NCBI GenBank assembly: GCA_030527765.1
Contig: JAUNAE010000090.1
Location: 1-10,388 of the forward strand
DNA from: Eubacteriales bacterium
GTDB taxonomy: Bacteria; Bacillota_A; Clostridia; Lachnospirales; Lachnospiraceae
DNA: 10,388 nt
Reading direction: 5' to 3'
Shown here: positions 1 through 7,863 of the stretch, piece by piece
Layout: every line of letters begins with the position of its first letter
Position numbering within the stretch: the stretch's first letter is position 1
The notes under the pieces: generated by a model
Told to the model about the DNA's origin: nothing
Databases searched by the model: none
Seen by the model: only the letters and a program-made list of their open reading frames with translations
Program-made: the position numbers and the translations under genes

Positions 1-1
1 G

Positions 2-652
<651 letters not shown>

Positions 653-662
653 TTCTGTTAAA

Positions 663-777
663 GTTCACGGGTGAACAGTAGCGTAATTTTCATCTCAGAG
701 TTCGGCAGAAGAAAGTTGCTTCGCAACAGCCGAACTCGCGTGCGAATCCTCTTACGAGATTCGCGATTTAAATTACG
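663..777. repeat. Multi-hairpin intergenic element, partial relative of the 8730-8990 element
   Basis: The sequence after nifJ is a chain of inverted repeats. GTTCA/TGAAC (663-667/672-676) makes a small hairpin. CGTAATTT (682-689) pairs with AAATTACG (770-777) and encloses two hairpins. The first is AGTTCGGC (699-706) with GCCGAACT (729-736), carrying an inner GTTGC-TTC-GCAAC stem (715-727). The second is GCGAATC (742-748) with GATTCGC (758-764). Bases 739-771 match 8787-8819 at 29 of 33 positions, and all four differences are transitions, so this is a modular dispersed repeat rather than random palindromes. It precedes the terminator at 798. Whether it acts as RNA (3' end protection, attenuation) or is only a mobile palindrome is not visible from sequence. 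Confidence 0.7.
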
Positions 778-797
778 GCAAATGTAAATTTGTGATT

Positions 798-832
798 GGC
801 CCCCTAGTGTTTACACTAGGGGGCCTTTTGTT
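798..832 (+). terminator. Rho-independent terminator after nifJ
   Basis: A perfect 12-bp stem, GGCCCCCTAGTG (798-809) with CACTAGGGGGCC (814-825), has a TTTA loop and is followed by TTTTGTT. It sits 145 nt after the nifJ stop and would end that transcript before the downstream operon. Confidence 0.93.
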
Positions 833-839
833 ATATAAT
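810..839 (+). promoter_or_regulatory. Candidate sigma-A promoter for the glycosyltransferase-cob operon
   Basis: TTTACA (810-815, five of six matches to TTGACA) is separated by 18 nt from a perfect TATAAT (834-839). The -35 lies in the loop and descending arm of the nifJ terminator. Transcription would begin near 846, leaving a leader of about 50 nt before the ATG at 898. That leader is too short for a cobalamin riboswitch. A weak TCCC-TTTT-GGGA hairpin (869-880) borders the ribosome binding site. Confidence 0.5.
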
Positions 840-897
840 GGTGGGTGTAACTGTTGATTCCAAACAAATCCCTTTTGGGAGAGGAGCTAATATTTTC

Positions 898-1848
898 ATG
901 AATAAATTATCCGTTGTTCTTCCGGCATATAATGAAGAATTAATGATCGAAAAAGCTTCCGCTGCACTTATTCAGCTTCTGGATCAGGCAAGCATTCCAT
1001 TCGAACTTGTTTTTGTAAACGATGGTTCCAAAGATGAGACATGGAACCGAATCACTGCAGAGTCAAAGAAAGACTCCAGAGTCACAGGTGTCTGTTTCTC
1101 CAGAAATTTCGGAAAAGAGGCGGCCATTTATGCGGGACTTGCCCATGCAACCGGAGATGTGGTTGCTGTGATGGACTGTGATCTGCAGCATCCCCCGGAA
1201 ACCCTTCTTGAGATGTATTCCTTATGGAAACAGGGATATGAAGTGATCGAAGGAGTGAAGAGAAGCCGTGGAAAAGAATCCGTGGTTCACAGAGGGTTTA
1301 CCCATTTCTTTTATCAGTTGATGTCCCGGGCTACAGGCTCAGATATGCAGAACACGTCCGATTTCAAGATGCTTGACCGCAAGGCTGTAGACAGTATTCT
1401 GAAACTTCCAGAGAGAAATATGTTCTTCCGAGCAACCTCCCTGTGGATCGGCTACAGATCTGTTCAGGTTTCCTATGATGTGCGGGAACGAGAGGAAGGA
1501 GAGTCCAAATGGTCCACAAAATCTCTCATTCGCTATGCCCTGAATAATATGGTTTCATTTACAACCGTACCGCTGCAGTTGGTATCTTTTGTGGGAGTAC
1601 TTTGTTTTGTCTGCTCCTTGATTTTGATGATTTACACTCTGGTTCAGTATTTCCTCGGACATGCTGTAGAGGGGTATTCCACCATTTTGATTGTTCTGCT
1701 CCTTCTGGGAAGTGCGATTATGGTGAGCCTTGGAATGATTGGATATTACCTTGGCAAGATCTATGAAGAAGTGAAGCAGCGTCCGCGATACATCGTATCC
1801 GAGACAACCTCTTCACAAAAACAGAAGAAAGAAGGAAGCAGAGAATGA
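898..1848 (+). CDS. GtrB/DPM1-like polyprenyl-phosphate glycosyltransferase (GT2)
   Basis: The 316-residue protein is a family 2 glycosyltransferase with a membrane anchor. Such enzymes move a sugar from a nucleotide donor to undecaprenyl phosphate at the inner face of the membrane. Visible features: LSVVLPAYNEE at residues 4-14, NDGSKDET at 41-48, the DCDLQHPPE metal/nucleotide motif at 93-101, REEGESKWS at 198-206, two hydrophobic segments (about 226-252 and 261-285), and RPRYIV near the C terminus. The reading frame opens at 838, but that ATG falls on the -10 box. The ATG at 898 is preceded by GAGGAG 11 nt upstream and gives the normal GT2 N terminus, so it is preferred. The stop overlaps the next start (ATGA), and the GtrB-GtrA pairing supports lipid-linked sugar transfer. 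The sugar is unknown. Confidence 0.9.
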   Translation: MNKLSVVLPAYNEELMIEKASAALIQLLDQASIPFELVFVNDGSKDETWNRITAESKKDSRVTGVCFSRNFGKEAAIYAGLAHATGDVVAVMDCDLQHPPETLLEMYSLWKQGYEVIEGVKRSRGKESVVHRGFTHFFYQLMSRATGSDMQNTSDFKMLDRKAVDSILKLPERNMFFRATSLWIGYRSVQVSYDVREREEGESKWSTKSLIRYALNNMVSFTTVPLQLVSFVGVLCFVCSLILMIYTLVQYFLGHAVEGYSTILIVLLLLGSAIMVSLGMIGYYLGKIYEEVKQRPRYIVSETTSSQKQKKEGSRE

Positions 1849-2321
1849 AATCCGGGAAAAACAAACATGTTTCATCTACAAACAGCTCTGAAGAAAAGGG
1901 AAAAGGGCTGGTGTATTATATAAAAATGCTGTATCACAACGATGTGATTCGTTACATCTTTTTTGGAGGATGTACAACCCTTGTGAATCTGATCAGTTTT
2001 TATATTCTTCGTCGTTTAAACGTAAACCTGAATATCGCCAATCTGATTTCCATTGTATTAGCGATTCTCTTTGCATACGTTGTGAATTCCAGATTTGTGT
2101 TTCAGGACCACTGTGAAACACTGAAAGATCATCTGGCTCCTTTCTGTAAATTTATCAGTGCAAGAGGTGCTACGATGATCATTGAGCTCCTTGGTGTCTG
2201 GCTTTTTGTAGAATGTCTGCACTGGGGTGATATGATAGGAAAATTTATTACACAGTTCGTTGTACTTGTCCTGAACTATGTGTTCAGCAAGTTCTTTGTA
2301 TTTACTACAGGTAAGAAATAA
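1845..2321 (+). CDS. GtrA-family membrane protein
   Basis: A 158-residue protein with a Lys/Ser-rich N terminus of about 30 residues and four predicted membrane segments (about 36-56, 63-82, 108-125, 132-153). VIRYIFFGGCTTLVN at 34-48, VVNSRFVF at 79-86 and LNYVFSKFFVF at 143-153 are GtrA-family signatures. GtrA-like proteins are thought to flip or help present undecaprenyl-linked sugars made by the partner GtrB enzyme; the exact role is not settled. Its start overlaps the glycosyltransferase stop by 4 nt, which suggests coupled translation and a joint function, perhaps decoration of a cell-surface polymer. No third, periplasmic transferase gene is present in this window. Confidence 0.88.
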   Translation: MKSGKNKHVSSTNSSEEKGKGLVYYIKMLYHNDVIRYIFFGGCTTLVNLISFYILRRLNVNLNIANLISIVLAILFAYVVNSRFVFQDHCETLKDHLAPFCKFISARGATMIIELLGVWLFVECLHWGDMIGKFITQFVVLVLNYVFSKFFVFTTGKK

Positions 2322-2333
2322 AGGAGAACGATC

Positions 2334-3386
2334 ATGACACTTGAAGAAGCTATTTTGCAAATCCGGCCATTAAACCGTGAAGTGATGGAAATTACAAGTC
2401 ATCGCTGGGACAGCATCGCGAAGCCTTTGCATTCTCTCGGTAAGCTGGAGCAGATCACCATTCAGATGGCAGGAATCACCGGGGAGCCGGATTTTCCTTT
2501 TGAAAAAAGAGCTCTTGTTGCCTTCTGTGCGGATAATGGAGTTGTAGAAGAAGGAGTCACTCAGACCGGACAGGAAGTTACGGCCATTGTAGCAGAGAAT
2601 TTCCTGAAAGGAGATACCAGCGTCTGTGCCATGTGTCGACAGGCCGGAGTGGACCTGATCCCTCTGGATATGGGAATGGTCACCGATACAAAGGTACGAA
2701 AAGATTTTAAGGTTGCATATGGCACAAAGAATATGCTGAAAGAGCCGGCTATGAGCCGTGAGGAAGCCGTTAAGGGAATCGAAGGCGGTATCGCTGTTGC
2801 AGAAGAGCTGAAATCCCACGGCTATCAGCTTTTGGCAGTTGGAGAAATGGGTATTGGAAACACAACTACTTCCAGTGCAGTTGCTTCGGTTCTTCTGAAA
2901 CAGGATCCGGCAGTTATGACCGGAAGAGGAGCAGGACTTTCTTCTCAGGGACTTACCAGAAAAATTCAGGTAATCACAGAGTCCATTGCAAAGCATCAGC
3001 CGAATCCGGAAGATCCGGTGGATGTACTTGCCAAAGTCGGAGGATTTGATATTGCAGGTATGGTTGGTCTGTATATCGGAGCAGCAGCCCTTCATCTTCC
3101 GGTTATTATGGATGGATTTATTTCTTGTGTTGCAGGTCTTACAGCAGTGAAGATTTGTCCTCAGGTTTCCGATTATCTCATTGCTTCTCACGTTTCCAAA
3201 GAGCCGGCGGCCCACTGGATTCTGGAAGCCATGAATAAAGAAGCAGTTCTTCATGCAGATATGTGTCTTGGAGAAGGTACCGGAGCTGTTTCTCTGATTC
3301 CATTCCTGGAAATGGGAGCTGCGGTCTACCATTCTATGAGCACGTTTGAAGACATTCATGTAGATCAATACGAGGAGTTTTCCTGA
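2334..3386 (+). CDS. cobT: Nicotinate-nucleotide:dimethylbenzimidazole phosphoribosyltransferase
   Basis: CobT transfers phosphoribose from nicotinate mononucleotide to the lower-ligand base and yields alpha-ribazole phosphate for the corrinoid nucleotide loop. The 350 residues match the family's usual length of about 350. Visible motifs: FCADNGVVEEGVTQTGQEVTA (64-84), GEMGIGNTTTSSA (170-182), TGRGAG (196-201), GGFDIAGMVG (236-245), and LGEGTGA with the expected catalytic glutamate at 314. The start follows AAGGAG with good spacing, 12 nt after the gtrA-like gene. The cobU start lies 1 nt after the stop codon. The base used in vivo (DMB or another benzimidazole or purine) cannot be told from the sequence. 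Confidence 0.96.
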   Translation: MTLEEAILQIRPLNREVMEITSHRWDSIAKPLHSLGKLEQITIQMAGITGEPDFPFEKRALVAFCADNGVVEEGVTQTGQEVTAIVAENFLKGDTSVCAMCRQAGVDLIPLDMGMVTDTKVRKDFKVAYGTKNMLKEPAMSREEAVKGIEGGIAVAEELKSHGYQLLAVGEMGIGNTTTSSAVASVLLKQDPAVMTGRGAGLSSQGLTRKIQVITESIAKHQPNPEDPVDVLAKVGGFDIAGMVGLYIGAAALHLPVIMDGFISCVAGLTAVKICPQVSDYLIASHVSKEPAAHWILEAMNKEAVLHADMCLGEGTGAVSLIPFLEMGAAVYHSMSTFEDIHVDQYEEFS

Positions 3387-3387
3387 T

Positions 3388-3921
3388 ATGATGGTTTTGG
3401 TAACCGGCGGCAGTGGCAGCGGCAAATCTGCCTTTGCAGAAGATACGGTACTTCAACTGGATGAGAATGGAAGTCATCGGATCTATATAGCAACGATGTA
3501 TCCCTATGATGAAGAAAGCAAAAAGCGCGTACTTCGTCATAGAGATATGCGAAAAGACAAGCACTTTGAGACCATCGAATGTTTTACCGATATCGGAAGT
3601 CTTGAAATTTCTCCGGACAGTACCGTTCTTCTGGAATGTATGTCGAATCTCGTTGCAAACGAAATGTTTATGCCGGAAGGGGCCGGAGAAGATACGTTTG
3701 ACTGCGTCTGTAAAGGAATTGTCTCCCTTAAGAAGCAGTCAGCAAATCTTGTCATTGTGACAAATGAGATTTTTTCCGAGGCACAGATCTATGAGGGAGA
3801 TACAAGTATCTACATGGAAAACCTTGGAAAAATCAACCAATTTTGCGCAGAAATGGCTGACTTGGTATATGAAGTTGTGTACGGCATTCCTGTTATGCAG
3901 AAAGGAGTGCTTGGAAAATGA
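3388..3921 (+). CDS. cobU: Adenosylcobinamide kinase / adenosylcobinamide-phosphate guanylyltransferase
   Basis: CobU phosphorylates adenosylcobinamide and then transfers GMP to give AdoCbi-GDP, the CobS substrate. The 177-residue protein begins with a perfect P-loop, GGSGSGKS (7-14), and carries IYIATMYP (32-39) and RVLRHRDMR (47-55), with His51 at the position of the guanylylated histidine in Salmonella CobU. LLECMSN matches the family's central motif. The later family block, normally NEVGxGIVP followed by a conserved Arg-rich stretch, is degenerate here: NEIFSEAQIYEGDTSIY. A second CobU-like gene further on keeps that block. GAGGAG lies 10 nt before the ATG; a second ATG follows at once. 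The stop overlaps cobS (ATGA). Confidence 0.9.
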   Translation: MMVLVTGGSGSGKSAFAEDTVLQLDENGSHRIYIATMYPYDEESKKRVLRHRDMRKDKHFETIECFTDIGSLEISPDSTVLLECMSNLVANEMFMPEGAGEDTFDCVCKGIVSLKKQSANLVIVTNEIFSEAQIYEGDTSIYMENLGKINQFCAEMADLVYEVVYGIPVMQKGVLGK

Positions 3922-4685
3922 AAACATTGTGGAACAGCTTCAAAGTAGCCTTTGCCATGTTTTCCAAAATCCCAATGCCACGGGCGGACTGGACGAAAGA
4001 AAACATGAAGTATATGTTTTGCTTTTTTCCGTGGATCGGAGCAGTCATCGGAGGCATTTTTTACGGATTGGATTTTCTTCTTGGAAAAGTCGGTTACGGT
4101 TCATCCTTTGCAGGGGTAATCCTGCTCATGGTTCCGATTCTCATTACCGGCGGAATTCATATTGATGGGCTTCTTGACACATCCGATGCCATGAGTTCCT
4201 GGCAGGAGAGAAGCCGAAGACTGGAGATTCTCAAGGATTCTCATGCAGGTGCCTTTGCAATTATAACCGCCTGTGTGTATTTCCTTTTGTTTTATTCTTC
4301 TCTGACGGAAGTGCACGGAAATCATACAGCGGCAGCGATTCTGTCTCTTGGGTTTGTTCTTTCCAGAACTATGTCCGGCTTCGGTGTTCTGACACTTCCA
4401 AAGGCAAATGCAAGCGGAACGGTCGCTCATTTTTCGGAGAATTCCGAGGATCGGCCGGTAAAAATCGTATTGATTTTGTATGCCTGCCTGATTCTGGCCT
4501 GTATGCTTCTTTTGTCACCGGTTCTGGGCGGTGCTGCATTTGGAACGGCAATTCTTGTCTATATCTATTATCGCCATATGGCTTTGAAATATTTTGGAGG
4601 TACGACAGGAGATCTTTCCGGATTTTTCCTTTGTACCTGCGAAACTGCAATGGCATTTGTCCTTGTGGTTCTTACGAAACTGTAA
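3918..4685 (+). CDS. cobS: Adenosylcobinamide-GDP ribazoletransferase (cobalamin synthase)
   Basis: CobS joins AdoCbi-GDP with alpha-ribazole (phosphate) at the membrane, giving adenosylcobalamin (phosphate). The 255 residues are of normal length and strongly hydrophobic, with several membrane segments. The family's charged motifs are intact: GGIHIDGLLDTSDA (78-91), ILKDSHAGAFA (104-114) and GGTTGDLSGF (227-236). An N-terminal FSKIPMPR is also typical. AAAGGAG precedes the start, which overlaps the cobU stop by 4 nt. With CobT, CobU and the CobC-like phosphatase it completes the nucleotide-loop assembly branch. Confidence 0.96.
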   Translation: MKTLWNSFKVAFAMFSKIPMPRADWTKENMKYMFCFFPWIGAVIGGIFYGLDFLLGKVGYGSSFAGVILLMVPILITGGIHIDGLLDTSDAMSSWQERSRRLEILKDSHAGAFAIITACVYFLLFYSSLTEVHGNHTAAAILSLGFVLSRTMSGFGVLTLPKANASGTVAHFSENSEDRPVKIVLILYACLILACMLLLSPVLGGAAFGTAILVYIYYRHMALKYFGGTTGDLSGFFLCTCETAMAFVLVVLTKL

Positions 4686-4698
4686 GAGGTGAATTACT

Positions 4699-5079
4699 AT
4701 GGAATTAATAATTGGGGGCGCATATCAGGGAAAAGAGCTCTATGCCAGGAGCAAATTTCCCGATATGCATTGGGTAAACGGCATGGAAGCGGATCTGGAG
4801 GATGTGCTTCATGCAGAAGGTATTCTTCATTTTGAAAGATTTATTCGAAAAGAACTGGAAGCAGGAAGAGATGTTTCTTCCCTTGGGGAAGCACTCATCC
4901 AGAATGCTCCGGGTGTAGTCATTGTATCGGAAGAAGTGGGATACGGAATTGTTCCTATGGATCCCCTTGACCGGTCATACAGAGAAGCCGTTGGGCGTAT
5001 CTGTACAAAACTTGCTTTAAACAGCTCCCGAGTCACGAGAATCGTTTGTGGAATAGGGATGGTGATTAAAGGTGATTGA
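4699..5079 (+). CDS. Short CobU-like protein
   Basis: This 126-residue protein aligns by eye with CobU but is about 50 residues shorter than the usual 175-185. Its C-terminal half is canonical: VSEEVGYGIVPMDPLDRSYREAVGR (76-100), then KLALNSSRVTRIVCGIGMVIKG. Its N terminus reads IIGGAYQGKE (4-13): the P-loop spacing is kept, but the Ser/Thr after the lysine is replaced by Glu. The central region with the guanylylated histidine is absent. The gene has a GAGGTG ribosome site and overlaps the next gene by 8 nt, so it looks functional and not decayed. It may form a mixed oligomer with the full-length CobU, whose C-terminal motif is degenerate, or have a regulatory or GTP-binding role. The function is inference. 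Confidence 0.8.
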   Translation: MELIIGGAYQGKELYARSKFPDMHWVNGMEADLEDVLHAEGILHFERFIRKELEAGRDVSSLGEALIQNAPGVVIVSEEVGYGIVPMDPLDRSYREAVGRICTKLALNSSRVTRIVCGIGMVIKGD

Positions 5080-5674
5080 AATCTGGTTAATCCGTCATGG
5101 ACAGACGGAAGGTAATTCACAGGGACGTTATATTGGAAGAAGAACGAATGAACCGTTATCTAAGGAAGGACATAAACATATTCAGGCACTTGGATATCCT
5201 CTTCAGGAAGGCTTATTCGTAAGTCCTATGCTTCGCTGCGTCGAAACAGCTTCCATTTTGTTCCCCGGACAAATTCAGTATCGGGTACCGGAACTGGAGG
5301 AGTGTGATTTCGGAGATTTTGAGAACAAGAATTATATTGATCTGACAGGAAACCCGGAATATCAGCGGTGGATTGACAGCAACGGAACGCTGCCATTCCC
5401 AAATGGAGAATCCAAAGCACAATTTCGAAGCCGCTCCATGAAGGGAATGGATAAAGTTGTTTCTGTCTGTATGGAACGTGGCTGGAAGAGTGCTTCTGTA
5501 GTCGTTCACGGAGGAACGATCATGCATCTCATGGATGCCTACGCCTCTCCGAAACGGGACTTCTACGGATGGCATGTCAAGAACGGAGGCGGCTATAAGA
5601 TTGCTCTGGATCCTATTCTCTGGGAGCAGGGGGAAAAGCTTTTTGTCGTAAAAAAATCATTTCTTGAAGGATAA
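5072..5674 (+). CDS. cobC: Histidine phosphatase, likely alpha-ribazole phosphatase (CobC-like)
   Basis: A 200-residue member of the histidine phosphatase (phosphoglycerate mutase-like) family. The catalytic RHGQTEGN is at residues 8-15 (His9), SPMLRCVETA at 51-60, ELEECDFGDFENK at 74-86 and VVVHGGTI with the second histidine at 146. CobC removes the 5' phosphate of alpha-ribazole phosphate or of adenosylcobalamin phosphate. Sequence alone does not separate CobC from other small histidine phosphatases; its place among cobT, cobU and cobS makes the CobC role likely. It begins with GTG inside the end of the previous gene (8-nt overlap) and has only a weak ribosome site, which points to translational coupling. 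Confidence 0.85.
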   Translation: MIEIWLIRHGQTEGNSQGRYIGRRTNEPLSKEGHKHIQALGYPLQEGLFVSPMLRCVETASILFPGQIQYRVPELEECDFGDFENKNYIDLTGNPEYQRWIDSNGTLPFPNGESKAQFRSRSMKGMDKVVSVCMERGWKSASVVVHGGTIMHLMDAYASPKRDFYGWHVKNGGGYKIALDPILWEQGEKLFVVKKSFLEG

Positions 5675-5683
5675 AGAACAACT

Positions 5684-6481
5684 ATGGAACAACTTATTGT
5701 AGTACGTGGTGGAGGAGATCTTGCCAGTGGAGTCATTCATCGCCTGCACCAGTGCGGTTATCGTGTCTTAATTCTGGAACAGGAACGTCCCACTTCCATT
5801 CGAAGAAAAGTTTCTTTTTCGGAAGCACTGTTTGATGGAGAGTCCTCTGTAGAAGGAGTGATTTGTCGCAAAATTTCTTCTTTGGAGGAATGCGAGCCAC
5901 TGTTTGCAAAAGGTGTGATCCCGATTATGGCGGATCCGAAGGCTTCCGTCCTTTCAGAGATTACCCCGAATGCTGTCATAGACGCCATGATTGCCAAACG
6001 AAATCTTGGTACTAATCGAAGTATGGCTCCACTGACGATTGGTCTCGGACCCGGATTTACTGCGGGAGAGGATGTGGATTTTGTCGTAGAAACCATGCGG
6101 GGACACAATCTTGGAAGAATTATCCGCAAGGGAGGTGCGCTTCCGAATACGGGAGTGCCCGGAGCAATTGCCGGTGTGACAAAAGACCGTGTTATTCATT
6201 CTCCGGGAGCCGGCATGATCCATAATTATAAACATATCTCAGATGTTGTAGAGAAGGGTGAAATTCTGGCCATGGTTGGAGATACCCCGGTGCCTGCATC
6301 CATTTCCGGAGTACTTCGTGGAATTATCCGGGAGGGATTTGATGTTCCCCTTGGGATGAAAATTGCGGACATCGACCCTCGAATTGAGCAGAAAAAGAAC
6401 TGTTTCACTATTTCTGATAAGGCTCGCTGCATTGCGGGCGGTGTACTTGAGATTCTTATGAATCAGGGAGTCCGACCTTGA
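5684..6481 (+). CDS. yqeB: EF2563-family selenium-dependent molybdenum hydroxylase maturation protein (YqeB)
   Basis: The 265-residue protein matches the EF2563/YqeB family, found with selenium-dependent molybdenum hydroxylases (xanthine dehydrogenase and relatives) in clostridia and enterococci. It starts with a nucleotide-binding-like VVRGGGDLASGVIHRL (6-21), then ERPTSIRRKVSFSEALFDG (34-52), VEGVICR, GLGPGFTAGEDVDFVVETMRG (120-140), GVPGAIAGVTKDRVIHSPGAG (157-177) and a C-terminal AGGVLEIL. It is thought to help deliver or install selenium on the Mo cofactor; the reaction is not established. The ribosome site (GAAGGA) is weak and lies about 13 nt before the ATG. The last bases overlap the next gene's TTG start. 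No hydroxylase or selD gene lies in this window, so its client is elsewhere. Confidence 0.88.
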   Translation: MEQLIVVRGGGDLASGVIHRLHQCGYRVLILEQERPTSIRRKVSFSEALFDGESSVEGVICRKISSLEECEPLFAKGVIPIMADPKASVLSEITPNAVIDAMIAKRNLGTNRSMAPLTIGLGPGFTAGEDVDFVVETMRGHNLGRIIRKGGALPNTGVPGAIAGVTKDRVIHSPGAGMIHNYKHISDVVEKGEILAMVGDTPVPASISGVLRGIIREGFDVPLGMKIADIDPRIEQKKNCFTISDKARCIAGGVLEILMNQGVRP

Positions 6482-7863
6482 GCGGGCTTCTTCAGGCTCT
6501 TTCTCTCGATGAAAGTTCTGTAAGAGTCATTTCTGTTGTGGGCGGAGGGGGCAAAACCTCTCTCATATGGAGATTGGCGGAAGAGTTTTCTGCCTTAAAG
6601 AAGCGAGTGATCGTGACAACAACCACCCATATGGCAATGGATGACCATCATCCTTTTGTAAAGTGGGATTCTGAGAAATGGAATTCTGACCGAAAGGATA
6701 TAAAAGAGCAGATCGTCTCCCAAATGGAGCACTATGGGTATGTACTTGTATCTGAAATAGATACAAAAAGGCAGAAACTCTCCGGACTTTGTTTCTCCAG
6801 AGAGATTTCCGGAAATTCGGAGAACGAACGTCCTTATAAGGAATTAAGCACACTCTGTGACATTATGCTGGTGGAAGCAGATGGAGCAAAAAATCTTCCC
6901 ATAAAAGCTCCCGGAAATACAGAACCGCAGATTCTGAGCTTCTCTGATACGGTCATCGGAGTCCTTGGTCTGGATGCTTTGAATATGCCTATAAGGGAAG
7001 CTGCTTTTCGCTGGGAGAAGCTGGCTTCCTTTTTTGATATCTCCGGGGAGGGTCATGTTCTGATGTCTTATATGACAAAACTTGCCCGGGAGACAACGTT
7101 TCTTCGAAAAGGAGTGGAAGAGAGAAACTATCGAGTATTCTTTAATAAGACGGATTCTCTGCCTGCAGAAGAAGCAGCTTCTCTCCTTTCGGAATTATCC
7201 ACGGAAATGTATAGACATGACATTAATGGAGGAATGGGAAGCCTCAGAAATAATAGGTTTCATTCATTCCGAGAGTTTCCTTCCATCGGGATTGTGTTTC
7301 TGGCAGCAGGGAACAGTGTCCGTTACGGAAGAAACAAGCTTTTGGAACCAATTGATGAAATTCCCATGTGGAAGCGTTGTGTGTCAGAGTACAAACTGGC
7401 AATGAAGGACCTGGAGGACAAAGACCTTGTTCAGCACATTTCATGTGTTCTTGTCACCCAATATCCGGAAATCGCAGAAGAGTGCAGAAGAATGAATATT
7501 CCGGTTCGCATCAATTCCCATCCGGAAGAAGGCATTGCATCCTCTCTGAATATCGGACTTACTGCCTGTTTGGAAACAACCTATACATTGTTCGCTGTAT
7601 GTGATCAGCCCTGGCTGTCCTCTAATACAATTCAGCAATTTCTCGAAAAATTTCTCTTATCTCATAAGGGGCTGGGAAGTCTTTCTTTTCAGGGTGAACC
7701 CGGAAATCCCTGCATTTTTTACAGGGATTATTACCCGGATTTACAAAAGCTTCAAGGAGATCGGGGCGGCAAGAGAGTACTTCTGGCACATCCTGAAGAT
7801 CTCTGGCTGATGGACGTAGATGATGACAAAGAGTTGACAGATGTGGACGTTCCAACAAATTAG
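6478..7863 (+). CDS. YqeC-MocA fusion: Se-hydroxylase accessory protein plus Mo-cofactor nucleotidyltransferase
   Basis: A 461-residue two-domain protein. Residues 1 to about 250 are YqeC-like: a P-loop VGGGGKTS (21-28), VIVTTTTHM (44-52), LVEADGAKNLPIKAP (131-145) and FFNKTD (221-226). Residues from about 268 form a MobA/MocA-type nucleotidyltransferase: GIVFLAAGNSVRYGRNKLL (271-289), HPEEGIASSLNIGL (348-361), VCDQPWL (374-380), GEPGNPCIF (406-414), LQGDRGGKR (425-433) and DVDVPTN at the end. MocA relatives attach CMP to molybdopterin. The two activities are often separate genes. The TTG start overlaps the yqeB stop (TTGA) and follows GGGAG at good spacing. It is the last gene before the operon terminator. 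Confidence 0.88.
   Translation: MSGLLQALSLDESSVRVISVVGGGGKTSLIWRLAEEFSALKKRVIVTTTTHMAMDDHHPFVKWDSEKWNSDRKDIKEQIVSQMEHYGYVLVSEIDTKRQKLSGLCFSREISGNSENERPYKELSTLCDIMLVEADGAKNLPIKAPGNTEPQILSFSDTVIGVLGLDALNMPIREAAFRWEKLASFFDISGEGHVLMSYMTKLARETTFLRKGVEERNYRVFFNKTDSLPAEEAASLLSELSTEMYRHDINGGMGSLRNNRFHSFREFPSIGIVFLAAGNSVRYGRNKLLEPIDEIPMWKRCVSEYKLAMKDLEDKDLVQHISCVLVTQYPEIAEECRRMNIPVRINSHPEEGIASSLNIGLTACLETTYTLFAVCDQPWLSSNTIQQFLEKFLLSHKGLGSLSFQGEPGNPCIFYRDYYPDLQKLQGDRGGKRVLLAHPEDLWLMDVDDDKELTDVDVPTN

Noticed and set aside
663..777. tRNA or other standard RNA gene in the hairpin-rich gap after nifJ
   Set aside because: The stems do not fit a cloverleaf with T-arm or anticodon features, and no other standard RNA motif was seen.
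838..897. In-frame upstream ATG that would extend the glycosyltransferase by 20 residues
   Set aside because: It sits on the predicted -10 box, has no ribosome site, and the added residues do not look like a GT2 N terminus; the ATG at 898 has a GAGGAG.
2370..3425. Long open frame on the - strand opposite cobT
   Set aside because: It is antisense to a firmly identified cobT, has Cys/Ser/His/Asn-rich composition without any recognisable motif, and no ribosome site was seen.
4699..5079. Short CobU-like gene as a pseudogene fragment
   Set aside because: It has its own start and ribosome site, an intact frame, a highly conserved C-terminal block and a coupled downstream start, all of which argue for a living gene.
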